NCBI GenBank assembly: GCA_023228995.1 | Contig: JALOAD010000010.1 | Span: 1 to 64,000, forward strand | Origin: JALOAD01 sp023228995 [NCBI: Candidatus Muiribacterium halophilum] | Lineage (GTDB): Bacteria > Muiribacteriota > Muiribacteriia > Muiribacteriales | Direction of reading: 5' to 3' | Length of the DNA stretch: 64,000 nt | In this document: piece after piece, positions 43,124-52,962 of the stretch | How the letters are laid out: the number at the start of each line of letters is the position of its first letter | Position numbering within the stretch: the stretch's first letter is position 1 | Translations under genes and position numbers: made by a program | Notes under the pieces: model-generated | Databases searched by the model: none | Told to the model about the DNA's origin: nothing | Seen by the model: only the letters and a program-made list of their open reading frames with translations

Positions 43124-43774
43124 TTATTCTTTAATTTCAAATTCTTCTACGATATTTTTACCACTTTCATATATATTTTCAAGAAATTCTTCAATTAGAG
43201 GATTAGCTTTGAATAAAATTTTTTTCTCAAATAAATCAAGTCTGCTATAATAATCTTCTTCAGGTTCAGACCAAAATTCATAATATAATTTTAAACTCTC
43301 ATAAAAATCTCTATTAAAAAAATGATAAAGATTACTTTGAGTAAAATCACTATTTTCTTGTAATATTATTTTAGCATCTTCAAGTGAACTAGCATTCCTT
43401 GTTAATAAAAGGCATGTAGCAATCCCAATTTCGCCTTCAATAAGAGGAAGACTATTTGAAAAATATTCTTTAGCCACAGATATATTTTTTTTTCTAAGAT
43501 TAATTATACCAAATGCAAGATTTAACATTTTTTCATAAGTAGTATCAAGTTCTAAGGTTTTAAAAATATTTGTAATTTCTTCAGCCTTTTCATATTTATC
43601 ATCTTTTAAAAAGGAAAAAATTAAGTCAAGATTAGTTTCAATATAGTTTTTATCAATATAAACAGAAGAAACATCAGGTTTTTCATTTAATACATCACTT
43701 TTGTAAAAACAACCATGAAGCATTGAAAATAACATAATACAAATTATTAATATATCTCTTTTAATATTCCTCAT
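43124..43774 (-). CDS. Predicted lipoprotein of unknown function
   Basis: A 216-residue export. The ATG at 43774 gives a proper lipoprotein signal, MRNIKRDILIICIMLFSMLHGC, with Cys at the lipobox; a longer in-frame extension would overlap the divergent gene and lacks sense. The mature part is helical and weakly TPR-like (LKDDKYEKAEEITNIFKTLE, IGIATCLLLTRNASSLEDAK). It ends with acidic residues. No homologue is recognised. It is divergent from the TPR cluster that starts at 43832. Confidence 0.7.
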   Translation of the reverse strand: MRNIKRDILIICIMLFSMLHGCFYKSDVLNEKPDVSSVYIDKNYIETNLDLIFSFLKDDKYEKAEEITNIFKTLELDTTYEKMLNLAFGIINLRKKNISVAKEYFSNSLPLIEGEIGIATCLLLTRNASSLEDAKIILQENSDFTQSNLYHFFNRDFYESLKLYYEFWSEPEEDYYSRLDLFEKKILFKANPLIEEFLENIYESGKNIVEEFEIKE

Positions 43775-43831
43775 ACTATATTTTTCGGAATATGTATTTA
43801 ATTTGTTTAAGTTTTGTGGTATTATGAACCT

Positions 43832-44344
43832 ATGTTTCAGTTTATAAAATACCTTATACATAGAAAGACCATGGTCAGAGCTTTTGATATGCTCGATGAG
43901 CACAGGTTCAAAAAAGCTTATGATATTTTTATACATCTTATTGAAAATAAAAAAATGGATAATTTTTTTATTAATCTTAATATTGGTAGAGCTTTAACTG
44001 GTATGAAAAAATATGAAGAAGCAAGGAAATATTTTTTAAAATCTTATAATCAGTTTTCTCTTAATCCAGTTCCATTAAATGGAATAGCTCTTACTTATAT
44101 AAAACAAAAAAAATATGCTCATGCTTATAAATATATAAAAAAAGCAATTAATATCGATAAAATTCATCCTATATCAAATTATTATATGGGAATTGTTCTT
44201 ATCGGACTTGGTCATGCTGAAAGATCTCAGATTTATTTTGAAAAAGTGCTATCTGAAAAAAAAGATTTTCTCTATGCAAGAATGGCTTTATTTATTGAAA
44301 AAAACCTTAATCTTGAGACAGGAACGGATTTAGGTGAGTTCTAA
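43832..44344 (+). CDS. TPR protein
   Basis: A 170-residue cytoplasmic TPR protein: MLDEHRFKKAYDIFIHLIENKK, GMKKYEEARKYFLKSYNQFSLNP, KYAHAYKYIKKAINIDKIHP and GHAERSQIYFEKVLSEKKDF are four or more clear units. ATG at 43832 is chosen; another at 43871 is possible because neither has a strong ribosome site. Its end overlaps the giant TPR gene by 11 bp, so it probably acts with it. Confidence 0.8.
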   Translation: MFQFIKYLIHRKTMVRAFDMLDEHRFKKAYDIFIHLIENKKMDNFFINLNIGRALTGMKKYEEARKYFLKSYNQFSLNPVPLNGIALTYIKQKKYAHAYKYIKKAINIDKIHPISNYYMGIVLIGLGHAERSQIYFEKVLSEKKDFLYARMALFIEKNLNLETGTDLGEF

Positions 44345-47300
44345 AGATAGTAGAGAAAATCTTATATTAGCCCAAAAGCTGATAGAAGTTGGTGATGAAA
44401 AAAAAGCTCTTTTTTTTATTGAGAAAGTAATATCAGAAAATAATAGTTTTTTAAATCGGTTTTTTTCAAACTCACTGCTTTGTAATGCTGTTTTTCTAAA
44501 GCTTAAAATTCTAAATGATTTTAATGATAAAGAAAAATTAAAAAGTCTTTTTTCTTTTTTTTCTGAGCTTACTATTGAAAATTCCGAAGCTTTACTTATA
44601 TATAAAAAAATAGCTATTTCAGATGATTTTTTTAGCGAAAAACATGCTTATAATTATCTTTTAAAATACCCTAATGATAGGGAAATGATAAGTTTTTTTG
44701 TAAATAAGATAATTAACCTTTCTTTATTTAAAAAAAAATATATAAATATTTTTAAAAGATATTGTCTACAGAGAAAAAAAGATTATAAAGTTCTTGAATT
44801 TACTATTGATAAAATATTTGAATTCAAAGAATTTGATTTGAAATTTATTACTATAATGCTTAATTATTTTTATTATTTTGATAATAAAAATATTGAATTT
44901 GAAAAGAATATATTTAGATTTGTTGATGTTTTTATAAAAAAATACAGATTTTTTCACAGAAAAGTATTTTATCCAGTTTTTAAGTTTTATTATGAAAAAC
45001 AAAATGATAAAGAAATTCTTCCTTATATTTTTAAAATTATCAAAAAAAATATGATTCATGATGATTTTGCACAGAATATATGTGAGAGTATGCTTGATTC
45101 TAATAAAAAAGATACAGAGCTTATAAGTGTTTTATCTGGAATATATCGAGCTAAAAACAGAGTTGATAAGGAAGCTTTGAGTATATATTCAAGACTTTAT
45201 GATATTGAACCTAAAAATTTTCAAAACACAAAGTATCTTGCAAAAGTTCTAAGAGATAATAATGATATTTCTTCTCAAAACATCGATATTTTTTTAAAAG
45301 CTCAGGTTTTATTTGAAGAAAAAGAAAAAGCTTCTGAAGAATATAAAAATCTTATAGAATTTCTTGGAAATTATCTTTCAAGAGAAAAAAATTATAATAA
45401 GAAGTATAGAACTTTAGTTGAAGATATTCTTAGAATATGTCAAAAAAACGAAGTTTTTTTATATTCAGTTAGTTTTTTTAAATATAATAAAGAGTATGAT
45501 AAAGCTTTTTTCCTTCTTAAATTACTTGACCATGAAAAGCTTGATGAATTAAGAAAACTCGAGTTTTATGAATTATATGCTGAAATATTTTTTTCAGTTA
45601 GTTATACAAAGAATTTTTTAGATTATAATTGGAAAAAAGTTTTTAATTTTTTAAAAATACTCAAAAAATCGTCAAAACATAAAGCTTCATTTTTAATTTC
45701 ACAATATTATATATTAAGGAAAAATAAAAACCGTCTTCCAATATGTTTTTTTACTCCTGGAGAATGTGAAATATGGTCAGAAAAATGTCTTTTTATGAAT
45801 AAATTATCTTTTTTAAAAAAAAGTCTTTTACCTAGAGAGTTAAATGTTATAAAAGAATATTGTAAATTATCAGACCATCCTTCTGCTGAATTGTTTAGGA
45901 AGATTTTTATTGAGGATAATCTTTATATACCAATTGATTATAATATTCCACTTAGTGTTTGTGCAAATATACAAAAACTTATATCAAAAGACAAATTTGA
46001 AGAAATATTTTCTTTGTTTCGCAATAATGAATTTCTAATTGATTATAAAGGATTTGTATTTTGGGCAGGAATAACTTTTTTTAATTTAAAAAAATATAAT
46101 GATTCTATTATTTTTTTTACAAAAGTTATTGATGAAAATCCTTCTAATTTCTATGCTTATTATTATAGAGGAATGTCTTTTTATAAAAAAGGAAGTTTAA
46201 GAGTTTGTGTATTGGATTTTGAAAAAGTAATTGAACTTAAAATTTATAATGAAAGAATTATAGAAGAAATTTTGCAGATTTATATTAAACATAAATATAT
46301 AAAAGAAGCTAATAAAGTTTGTGATATTCTATATTCAAATGAAATTTCCAAAGATAAATCCCAATATTATAGAGCTGAAATTTTATTTATCAAAAAAAAA
46401 TATCAAGAAAGTAAAAAACTTATAGAAGAGCTTGCAGAAACAGATTTTTCTCAGGAAAAAATTAGACTTCTTGAAATAAAAATATTATATGAATTAAAAG
46501 AATTTGAAAGTGCTCTTCATAAAAGCAATAGATTTGTTGAAAAGTTTTCTGATAATAAAGAAATTTATTTTCAACGGGCACTTATTAATATTGAATTAAA
46601 AAATTATAGATTAGTAAAAAAAGATCTTGAAAAATTTGACGATGATATTCCTGAAAAATATTATTATATAATGGCTAATGCAAGTTTTAACTCAGGTGAT
46701 ATTGATGAATCTTTTCATTATATAAAAAAATATCGAGAAAAAGCTTTTTTTGAAATTAAATCAAATCTCCTTTTATCTAAAATTTATTTAAAGAAAAACT
46801 TAGGCAGTGAAGCTTTAAAGATTTTAAAATTTACATGGTTTTTTTCAAAAAACAGAAATGTTCTTAAAGAACTTGCTGTTACAAACAAAATTTTAGGTAA
46901 TGATAAAATATCTTTTGAATATTCCAAAAAATATATAGATGAAAAAGGTTTTGATAGTGAATTGCTTGAAATTGTTTTAAAAAATCTTCTTAATATAAAT
47001 AGTTTACATTCAATTTATGATCTTGTTGAAAAATATAAAGATGAGGAAGAAATATACATAAATGATAATTTAAAAGATATTTTTAAAAAATGTTGTTTTA
47101 TAACAGGAAGATTTGATGTTTTAATAGATAAATACAATGAAAAAGAAGAAATTTACTTGAAAAATAAAAATGCTGGTAAATTTTATTTCATTAACAGGAG
47201 TTCTCATGATAAATATAATATTTTTATAACAAAAGGAAATATTAAAATTTTTGAAATAAAAGATTTCTTCTTTTCAGCCGAATTTTTTGATGATGATATT

Positions 47301-49193
47301 GATTATATTTTTTATTGCAATGCTCCAAAAGATATTATAGGAAGATTAAGATATTTTTCAGAAAAAGTATATTCAATTGATTTATTATTTCTTATATTTG
47401 ACCCTGAATTTAATTCAGATAAAAGATTTTATGAAATTTCAGAAGTTTTTTTTAAAACAGTTGAAAATGTAAGAAAAATGACTCCATTTCAAAAAAACTT
47501 AGTTTTTCTTACTGGAATATTTGATGATATTCTATTAAATTTTCTTGAAATTTATCCTGTTAGAAAGGATTATGAAATAAAAAATGAAGAATTAAATATA
47601 GAAATAGATAAAAAATTGTATTTAGAAATAAATCCTGAAAGTTATAATAAAAGAAAAATATTATGTCGAATGAAACTTAAATTCTGGGAAGATAATCTTA
47701 AAATAATTTCCAATTCAACTAGAAAGGAATTTTATACTGTTTGTTTATGGGAAAATTTGAATTATACATATAATTCTGAAATAAAAAGATATAAGAAAAA
47801 ATGTAATTTGAATTTTAACACTATACAATTTTTTTATGAAAATATAGATTGTAATTATTGTGATAAATGTCATTATAATTGTCAGCTTAATAAAATGACT
47901 GATTTTGTTAAAAATTCTTTTTATATTATAGATGCTTTAAAATTAAAAAATATCGATTTTAAGATTAATTCATTTAATGAAGATTTTAAAATGTTTTATA
48001 CTTTTTTTAAAGATTTTTTTGATTTATCTGAATATATAGAATTAACAGATATATATGTTGATATTCTTTCCAAAAATGAAGTTTTTTATAAATATGATAG
48101 AATTCTTTTTGTTTCATACAGGGAATGTATTGATAAAATTGAGGATTTTAGTAAAAACATAAAAAAATTAACAGATTATTTTAATATACACCGCGAAATA
48201 AAATTTTCTTTTAACAAAGATATTAGAAAATTATTAGATTTTTTAAAAATTATTATAAAAAACACTCGTGACAGTATAAAAGATATAATAAATAGAATTG
48301 AAGATAATAATATTAGAGTTGTTTTAATTGAATTTATAATAAGACATATTGATAGATTCGAGGTTTTCATTGATAGATTACAAACAACACCGTTCACAAT
48401 TACCGAAAATATAGAAGATAATATTAAAATATATGCAAAGAAAAAACCAGATTATATCAATTTGCTTGAATTAAAAGAATTAGATAAAGATAAAATAACT
48501 TTATTTAATAAAATTAATTCGCTTGAAAGGATTATGTATTATGCAGAACCTTTGAATTATCCGCAAAATTCTTATAAACATGATTATTTTATAAATAAAA
48601 GTGAAATTTTAAAATTTTTATATATTATAAAAAACAGTAAATATTATTTTACAAATATAGATATTAGATTAATTCTTAATGTTAATTTATATTTAAAAGA
48701 ATTAAATAAAAAAAGTTCAATAATTGTTTGGAAATACTTTAAAAACTTTGAAAACATGTTTTATTCCGCAGGAATGTTTAATAAGGAAGAAGATTTTGCA
48801 AGTTTTTTTACAGATGATATTAATAAAATTGCAATAAATAAAAAGTATAATAATATATTTTTTATGGATAATAAGAATTTCATTAAAATCCCTAGAGGTT
48901 TGAAATTTGAAAAGTTATTTATATATTCAAAAAAAGAAAAAAATAAAAATGATGAATTTGCATATCTTAAACTTGAAAAAAATGATTTTAATATAATTAA
49001 ATCTGATAAGGAAAATTCCGAAAAGAAAGAAAACAGTGTAGAATTAAATAAAATCGATGATGCTATTATTACAAAATTTTATAATGACTACCTAAATGGT
49101 AAGATTAATGATATAATTATCAAGAATAATTTAAATTTATGGGAAATAATAAAATTTACAGATATGAATTTTAATGTCTATATAAAAGAGTGA
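44334..49193 (+). CDS. Giant TPR protein with DinG-like degenerate C-terminal region
   Basis: A 1619-residue protein from a GTG start. Residues about 1-950 are TPR-like helices, with clear units such as FNLKKYNDSIIFFTKVIDEN and YRGMSFYKKGSLRVCVLDFEKVIEL. From about 960 the sequence parallels the 1335-residue protein at 55070. A stretch YCNAPKDIIGRL...YSIDLLFLIFDPEF...LVFLTGIFDDIL resembles a DnaQ exonuclease without its acidic residues. Next comes a cysteine region, Cys1137 (YTVCLWENL) and CNYCDKCHYNC (Cys1173, 1176, 1179, 1183), where DinG-type helicases have their Fe-S cluster. No Walker A or DEAH box is present. No signal or membrane helix is seen. It is co-transcribed with the sigma factor downstream. 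The DinG relationship is by eye, mainly via the paralogue. Confidence 0.65.
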   Translation: MSSKDSRENLILAQKLIEVGDEKKALFFIEKVISENNSFLNRFFSNSLLCNAVFLKLKILNDFNDKEKLKSLFSFFSELTIENSEALLIYKKIAISDDFFSEKHAYNYLLKYPNDREMISFFVNKIINLSLFKKKYINIFKRYCLQRKKDYKVLEFTIDKIFEFKEFDLKFITIMLNYFYYFDNKNIEFEKNIFRFVDVFIKKYRFFHRKVFYPVFKFYYEKQNDKEILPYIFKIIKKNMIHDDFAQNICESMLDSNKKDTELISVLSGIYRAKNRVDKEALSIYSRLYDIEPKNFQNTKYLAKVLRDNNDISSQNIDIFLKAQVLFEEKEKASEEYKNLIEFLGNYLSREKNYNKKYRTLVEDILRICQKNEVFLYSVSFFKYNKEYDKAFFLLKLLDHEKLDELRKLEFYELYAEIFFSVSYTKNFLDYNWKKVFNFLKILKKSSKHKASFLISQYYILRKNKNRLPICFFTPGECEIWSEKCLFMNKLSFLKKSLLPRELNVIKEYCKLSDHPSAELFRKIFIEDNLYIPIDYNIPLSVCANIQKLISKDKFEEIFSLFRNNEFLIDYKGFVFWAGITFFNLKKYNDSIIFFTKVIDENPSNFYAYYYRGMSFYKKGSLRVCVLDFEKVIELKIYNERIIEEILQIYIKHKYIKEANKVCDILYSNEISKDKSQYYRAEILFIKKKYQESKKLIEELAETDFSQEKIRLLEIKILYELKEFESALHKSNRFVEKFSDNKEIYFQRALINIELKNYRLVKKDLEKFDDDIPEKYYYIMANASFNSGDIDESFHYIKKYREKAFFEIKSNLLLSKIYLKKNLGSEALKILKFTWFFSKNRNVLKELAVTNKILGNDKISFEYSKKYIDEKGFDSELLEIVLKNLLNINSLHSIYDLVEKYKDEEEIYINDNLKDIFKKCCFITGRFDVLIDKYNEKEEIYLKNKNAGKFYFINRSSHDKYNIFITKGNIKIFEIKDFFFSAEFFDDDIDYIFYCNAPKDIIGRLRYFSEKVYSIDLLFLIFDPEFNSDKRFYEISEVFFKTVENVRKMTPFQKNLVFLTGIFDDILLNFLEIYPVRKDYEIKNEELNIEIDKKLYLEINPESYNKRKILCRMKLKFWEDNLKIISNSTRKEFYTVCLWENLNYTYNSEIKRYKKKCNLNFNTIQFFYENIDCNYCDKCHYNCQLNKMTDFVKNSFYIIDALKLKNIDFKINSFNEDFKMFYTFFKDFFDLSEYIELTDIYVDILSKNEVFYKYDRILFVSYRECIDKIEDFSKNIKKLTDYFNIHREIKFSFNKDIRKLLDFLKIIIKNTRDSIKDIINRIEDNNIRVVLIEFIIRHIDRFEVFIDRLQTTPFTITENIEDNIKIYAKKKPDYINLLELKELDKDKITLFNKINSLERIMYYAEPLNYPQNSYKHDYFINKSEILKFLYIIKNSKYYFTNIDIRLILNVNLYLKELNKKSSIIVWKYFKNFENMFYSAGMFNKEEDFASFFTDDINKIAINKKYNNIFFMDNKNFIKIPRGLKFEKLFIYSKKEKNKNDEFAYLKLEKNDFNIIKSDKENSEKKENSVELNKIDDAIITKFYNDYLNGKINDIIIKNNLNLWEIIKFTDMNFNVYIKE

Positions 49194-49199
49194 GAAAAA

Positions 49200-49955
49200 A
49201 TGGAAGAAAATACGTTTTTAAATCTTATTAAGAGAAAGTCAAAAGATGATAAGCAGAAGATAATTGAAGAATATGCTTATTTAGTAAAGAGAGTAGCTGG
49301 AAGAATAGCTATTAATTTACCGTCAAGCGTAGAATTTGACGATCTTGTAAGCTATGGTTTATATGGACTTATGGATGCTGTGGACAAATTCAATCCTGAT
49401 TTAGGAGTTAAGTTTGAATATTATGCAAGAACCAGAATAAACGGTTCTATATATGATAATTTAAGAAAAATTGATTGGGCTCCAAGAAGTATAAGGTCTC
49501 AGTCAAAAGAGATTGTTAAAGTAATATCTGATCTTGAGCAGGAATTGGGAAGAAGTGTTAATGATATTGAAATTGCTGAAAAAATGGGAATTTCAATGGA
49601 AGAACTTGAAAAAATGTTTGTTCAGGGTAAAAAAGCACTTATGCTTTCTTTAGAAGATTTTTTTATGAATGATTCTGATGATATGGATAAAGCTTCATTT
49701 TTAAAAGATAATGATGCTCAATCTCCAGAAGATAAAGCAGAAACAGATGCAATTAAAAAAATTCTTACAGATTCTATAAATAATTTGCAGTATAATGAAA
49801 AACTAGTAGTTACATTATATTATTATAATGAATTTACCCTTAAAGAAATCGCTTCAACACTTGATTTAACAGAGTCAAGAGTATGTCAAATACATTCAAG
49901 AGCTATTCAAAAGTTAAAAGGGAGTCTGACTAGATTTAAAAAGAATATTTTATGA
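49200..49955 (+). CDS. RNA polymerase sigma factor, WhiG/FliA (sigma-28) type
   Basis: A 251-residue group 3 sigma factor. Region 2 is present (VKRVAGRIAINLPSSVEFDDLVSYGLYGLMDAVDKFNP, KFEYYARTRINGSIYDNLRKIDWAPRSIRS), region 3 (ELGRSVNDIEIAEKMGISMEEL), and region 4 with its helix-turn-helix (EFTLKEIASTLDLTESRVCQIHSRAIQKLK). The IDWAPRSIR phrase is characteristic of FliA/WhiG. FliA usually drives flagellar genes, but no flagellar gene is in the window, so a WhiG-like developmental or envelope role is possible. It sits directly after the giant TPR gene and overlaps the HEAT gene by four bases. Confidence 0.92.
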   Translation: MEENTFLNLIKRKSKDDKQKIIEEYAYLVKRVAGRIAINLPSSVEFDDLVSYGLYGLMDAVDKFNPDLGVKFEYYARTRINGSIYDNLRKIDWAPRSIRSQSKEIVKVISDLEQELGRSVNDIEIAEKMGISMEELEKMFVQGKKALMLSLEDFFMNDSDDMDKASFLKDNDAQSPEDKAETDAIKKILTDSINNLQYNEKLVVTLYYYNEFTLKEIASTLDLTESRVCQIHSRAIQKLKGSLTRFKKNIL

Positions 49956-51814
49956 CAAATAAAAGATTGATAATACAGGCTTTAAAAGAATATCACTTAA
50001 CCGAAGTAGTAGCTTTTTATAAAGATTGGTATGCAAAATCTGATGTAGATGATAAAATATATTTTCTTGAAACAATATACAATACCCCATTAAGCGATAC
50101 AATTGACACAGTTTTTTTTCAAAATATCATTAATACTGAGCTTGATAATATTGTAAGAGTATTAGCTATTAAAAATTTATATTCAAAAGACAAAGCTTTG
50201 TTTAAAAAAATATTTCTATATAATTTTAATGTTTTAGAATGGGATGAAAGAGCTATAAAAATTATATTACCAGTTTTAGATGATAAAGAATATGTATTAA
50301 ATCTTAGAAGTTTTTTAGCTACAAAAGATATAATACTGAAGGCTAATATTATCGAAAGTATGGTTAGATTTCCAGTTGATGAAGTAATTCAGATTATTAG
50401 AGAAGTAATGAAATCAGGTAATGACCTCTTGCAACTTTCTGCAATAAAAGGTTTTGATAATGAAAAATTTTTTGAGTTTTTATATTCAAAAGTTTTTAGT
50501 GGAAATTCTACAATTGAGATTGCGTGTATATCAAAATTTGGTAAATTACTCAGTTCAGACAATGTAAATATAAAAATTAAAAAAACCATTTTAAGTATAA
50601 TTAATGAAAAACTTGATAGTGAAGAGGAAATTGTCCGAATCGCTTCAATCAAATGTGTTTCATTTTTTGAAAAGAAGATTTTTAGAAAATTGACAGAATT
50701 ATGGGAAAAACTTCATCCAATTTATTTTCCAGTTTTAAAAGATGCATTAATGAATAATATAATAATGGATAAAGATAATAATGCAGAAAAACTTCTTTTT
50801 GAAGAACTTAATATTTTTAAGATAAAAAACTTTATGAACTTTTTATATAAGATAAATCATAAGGAACTTATGCTTTTTTTATTTCAGAATTTCAGAAAAA
50901 AAGATGATTTTGAGGTATTTTCTTCAAGGATTGTAGATTTTTTACTTCAAAACAAAATATTTATAGATCAAAGATTTATATTAAGTTTTTTTAGAGATCT
51001 TGATGAAGCTCAAATAATGTATTTTAGATCAAATCTTGAAAAAGTTTTTATGAGAGAATTTGTTCCTTTTAGATTTAGAGAGATTGATATAAAAATTATA
51101 TCTGAATATCTTGATATAGCTGGAATTCTTTCTCTTGATTATTCAAGACATTTTAATTATATAAATTATGATTATATAAAAATAGCAATTTTGAAATTTA
51201 TCGAAAAGACTGATGAAAATTTTTCATTTCTTGTAGAATGTGCAAAATATAAATCTGATGCAGTAAAAGAAGCTGCAATTTTTTCTCTAGGAGAATTTAT
51301 TAATGCTACAAATTTTTTAATTGGTTTATATAAAAATGCAAGCGAAGCTCAAAAAATAAATATAATAAAAGCAGTATCTTTAAAAAAATCAGAAAATAGA
51401 AAAACTTTTCTTCTTAAAGAGTTTTTTTTAGATAATATATCAGATGATTTAAAAAATGAGCTGATGGAAGCTTTGAATTCATATTATGATGATAATATTA
51501 TTGTTGAATTGAGTGAAAAGATTTTTCTAGAAGAAAGTTCTCTTAAATTAAGATTGAAAGCTCTTAGAATTCTTATTAATAGTAAAAATGAAGTTATAAA
51601 ATATATTCAATCGCTTATAGATCCGGGTATTATAACAAATAAAAAGGATTTTCTTAATCTATGTGATTCGATTAAATTCATTGATAAAGAAAAAGCTGTT
51701 GATATTTATATAATAATGTTAGATAAATTTCCTCAATTTGGAAATGAGATTATTAAATTTTTATATTTTTATAGAAATTCTGAAACAGCTAGTAAATTAA
51801 TCAATTTAATGTAA
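49952..51814 (+). CDS. HEAT-like helical repeat protein
   Basis: A 620-residue helical protein. Several units have the HEAT flavour: DEVIQIIREVMKSGNDLLQLSAIKGF, EEIVRIASIKCVSFFEK and KSDAVKEAAIFSLGEFINATN. No signal, membrane helix or catalytic motif is seen. Its start overlaps the sigma factor stop (ATGA), so the pair is translationally coupled; a role in holding or regulating the sigma factor is possible but unproven. Confidence 0.72.
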   Translation: MTNKRLIIQALKEYHLTEVVAFYKDWYAKSDVDDKIYFLETIYNTPLSDTIDTVFFQNIINTELDNIVRVLAIKNLYSKDKALFKKIFLYNFNVLEWDERAIKIILPVLDDKEYVLNLRSFLATKDIILKANIIESMVRFPVDEVIQIIREVMKSGNDLLQLSAIKGFDNEKFFEFLYSKVFSGNSTIEIACISKFGKLLSSDNVNIKIKKTILSIINEKLDSEEEIVRIASIKCVSFFEKKIFRKLTELWEKLHPIYFPVLKDALMNNIIMDKDNNAEKLLFEELNIFKIKNFMNFLYKINHKELMLFLFQNFRKKDDFEVFSSRIVDFLLQNKIFIDQRFILSFFRDLDEAQIMYFRSNLEKVFMREFVPFRFREIDIKIISEYLDIAGILSLDYSRHFNYINYDYIKIAILKFIEKTDENFSFLVECAKYKSDAVKEAAIFSLGEFINATNFLIGLYKNASEAQKINIIKAVSLKKSENRKTFLLKEFFLDNISDDLKNELMEALNSYYDDNIIVELSEKIFLEESSLKLRLKALRILINSKNEVIKYIQSLIDPGIITNKKDFLNLCDSIKFIDKEKAVDIYIIMLDKFPQFGNEIIKFLYFYRNSETASKLINLM

Positions 51815-52065
51815 TTTTGTAAATAAAAAAAGGTTAAAGGGTTAGTGTGACCTCGGCACAGTTAGCGACTAATTCGTAGTCTAGTTAAGAGTTAAAAAAT
51901 CAAAAACAAATCTTGGCTCAGAATAGTACCGGGATGACAGATTTTTAATGTTGAATGTCGAATTAAAAGAAAAAACTGTGAAGCTGTGACAGATAAAGCG
52001 TGACATGTCACTTTGTGACATTAGTAACAAAAACAACGTTATGCCGGAATGAAAATGTTCAATTG
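51815..52065. other. Non-coding region between convergent genes
   Basis: No gene is seen. A 12-bp palindrome GTGACATGTCAC lies at 52000-52011, with further GTGAC-containing copies nearby (AGCTGTGACAG, TTTGTGACATT). The 15-mer at 51954-51968 matches 17358-17372 in inverse orientation. Base composition is slightly less AT-rich than the neighbours. Confidence 0.45.
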
Positions 52066-52782
52066 CTATTGATTTATTGTTGCAAAATCATAAAAATCAT
52101 TTTTATTTTTAAAAAAATCATTTTCCCAATTTATATTATTCGGAGAATACTCTTTATCTATATTTAATATTGAATCAATATCAAAATTTTCATTAAATTT
52201 CATATTATAACTAATTAAAGCTAAAATTCGGTCATAATCACTTGTTATATCACCTATTAAATTGTTTTCAAAATTATTTAAAATAGTTTCAATTTTATCT
52301 TTTTCATAAATTTCTGGAATATAAATATTATTAGAATCTTTATTTATATCTTTAATAAGTACATTACCATCTTTAAAAACAATTTTTAATGTAAAAGAAA
52401 TATTTGAATAAATATTAGCAATTAAATTTTTAGGTATTTTGGCATCGCAAATATAAATTTTTTCAATATTTTCCAAAGAAGTAAAAATAGTATTTATTTT
52501 TTTAGGATTTAAAATTGAATTATTAGAAAAAATTTTTATACTATCGCTTAAAGCAATAAACTTTTCAACAATAAAATCAGTATTTATTTTGGAATTTTTG
52601 TCTACTTTACTAAAGAAAGAAATAGAATCCTTACCAATTGCGTAAATATCTGACTGTTTTTCGATAAAAGAAATTTCCCAAATAGAAAAACTACTATCTT
52701 TATCATTTATACTTGTACTTTTACATGATATAATTAGAAAAGAACTTAGCAAAATAATACTTATAATATAAAAATATTTCAT
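52066..52782 (-). CDS. Predicted lipoprotein of unknown function
   Basis: A 238-residue protein with a lipoprotein signal MKYFYIISIILLSSFLIISC. The mature part has a polar start and alternating strands and helices (ISFIEKQSDIYAIGKDSISFFSKVD, KIYICDAKIPKNL-like segments). I recognise no domain. It stands alone on the minus strand, divergent from the LYGTD-family gene. Confidence 0.72.
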   Translation of the reverse strand: MKYFYIISIILLSSFLIISCKSTSINDKDSSFSIWEISFIEKQSDIYAIGKDSISFFSKVDKNSKINTDFIVEKFIALSDSIKIFSNNSILNPKKINTIFTSLENIEKIYICDAKIPKNLIANIYSNISFTLKIVFKDGNVLIKDINKDSNNIYIPEIYEKDKIETILNNFENNLIGDITSDYDRILALISYNMKFNENFDIDSILNIDKEYSPNNINWENDFFKNKNDFYDFATINQ

Positions 52783-52796
52783 ATTATGTTAATCGG

Positions 52797-52825
52797 TTGA
52801 CATAGAAAAAAATTTTATATAATCT
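52797..52825 (+). promoter_or_regulatory. Sigma-70-type promoter for the LYGTD/HIT/SH3b run
   Basis: Perfect TTGACA at 52797-52802, 17-bp spacer and TAATCT at 52820-52825. The leader to the start at 52963 would be about 130 nt, long enough to hold regulation, though no known RNA motif was recognised. Confidence 0.75.
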
Positions 52826-52962
52826 ATTAATCTAAGTGATATAATTATTATTATATTTATTTTTTGCTAAATTAAAAATTTGACTAAACTGTAATCTAAA
52901 AATGCCCCGATTAGTTTGTAATATTTATAAAAAATAATTTAGTGTGTTATATGGAGCTAAAA

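Noticed and set aside
52879-52910. TTGACT near 52879 as promoter for the LYGTD gene
   Set aside because: No -10 at proper spacing; the pair at 52797-52825 is far better.
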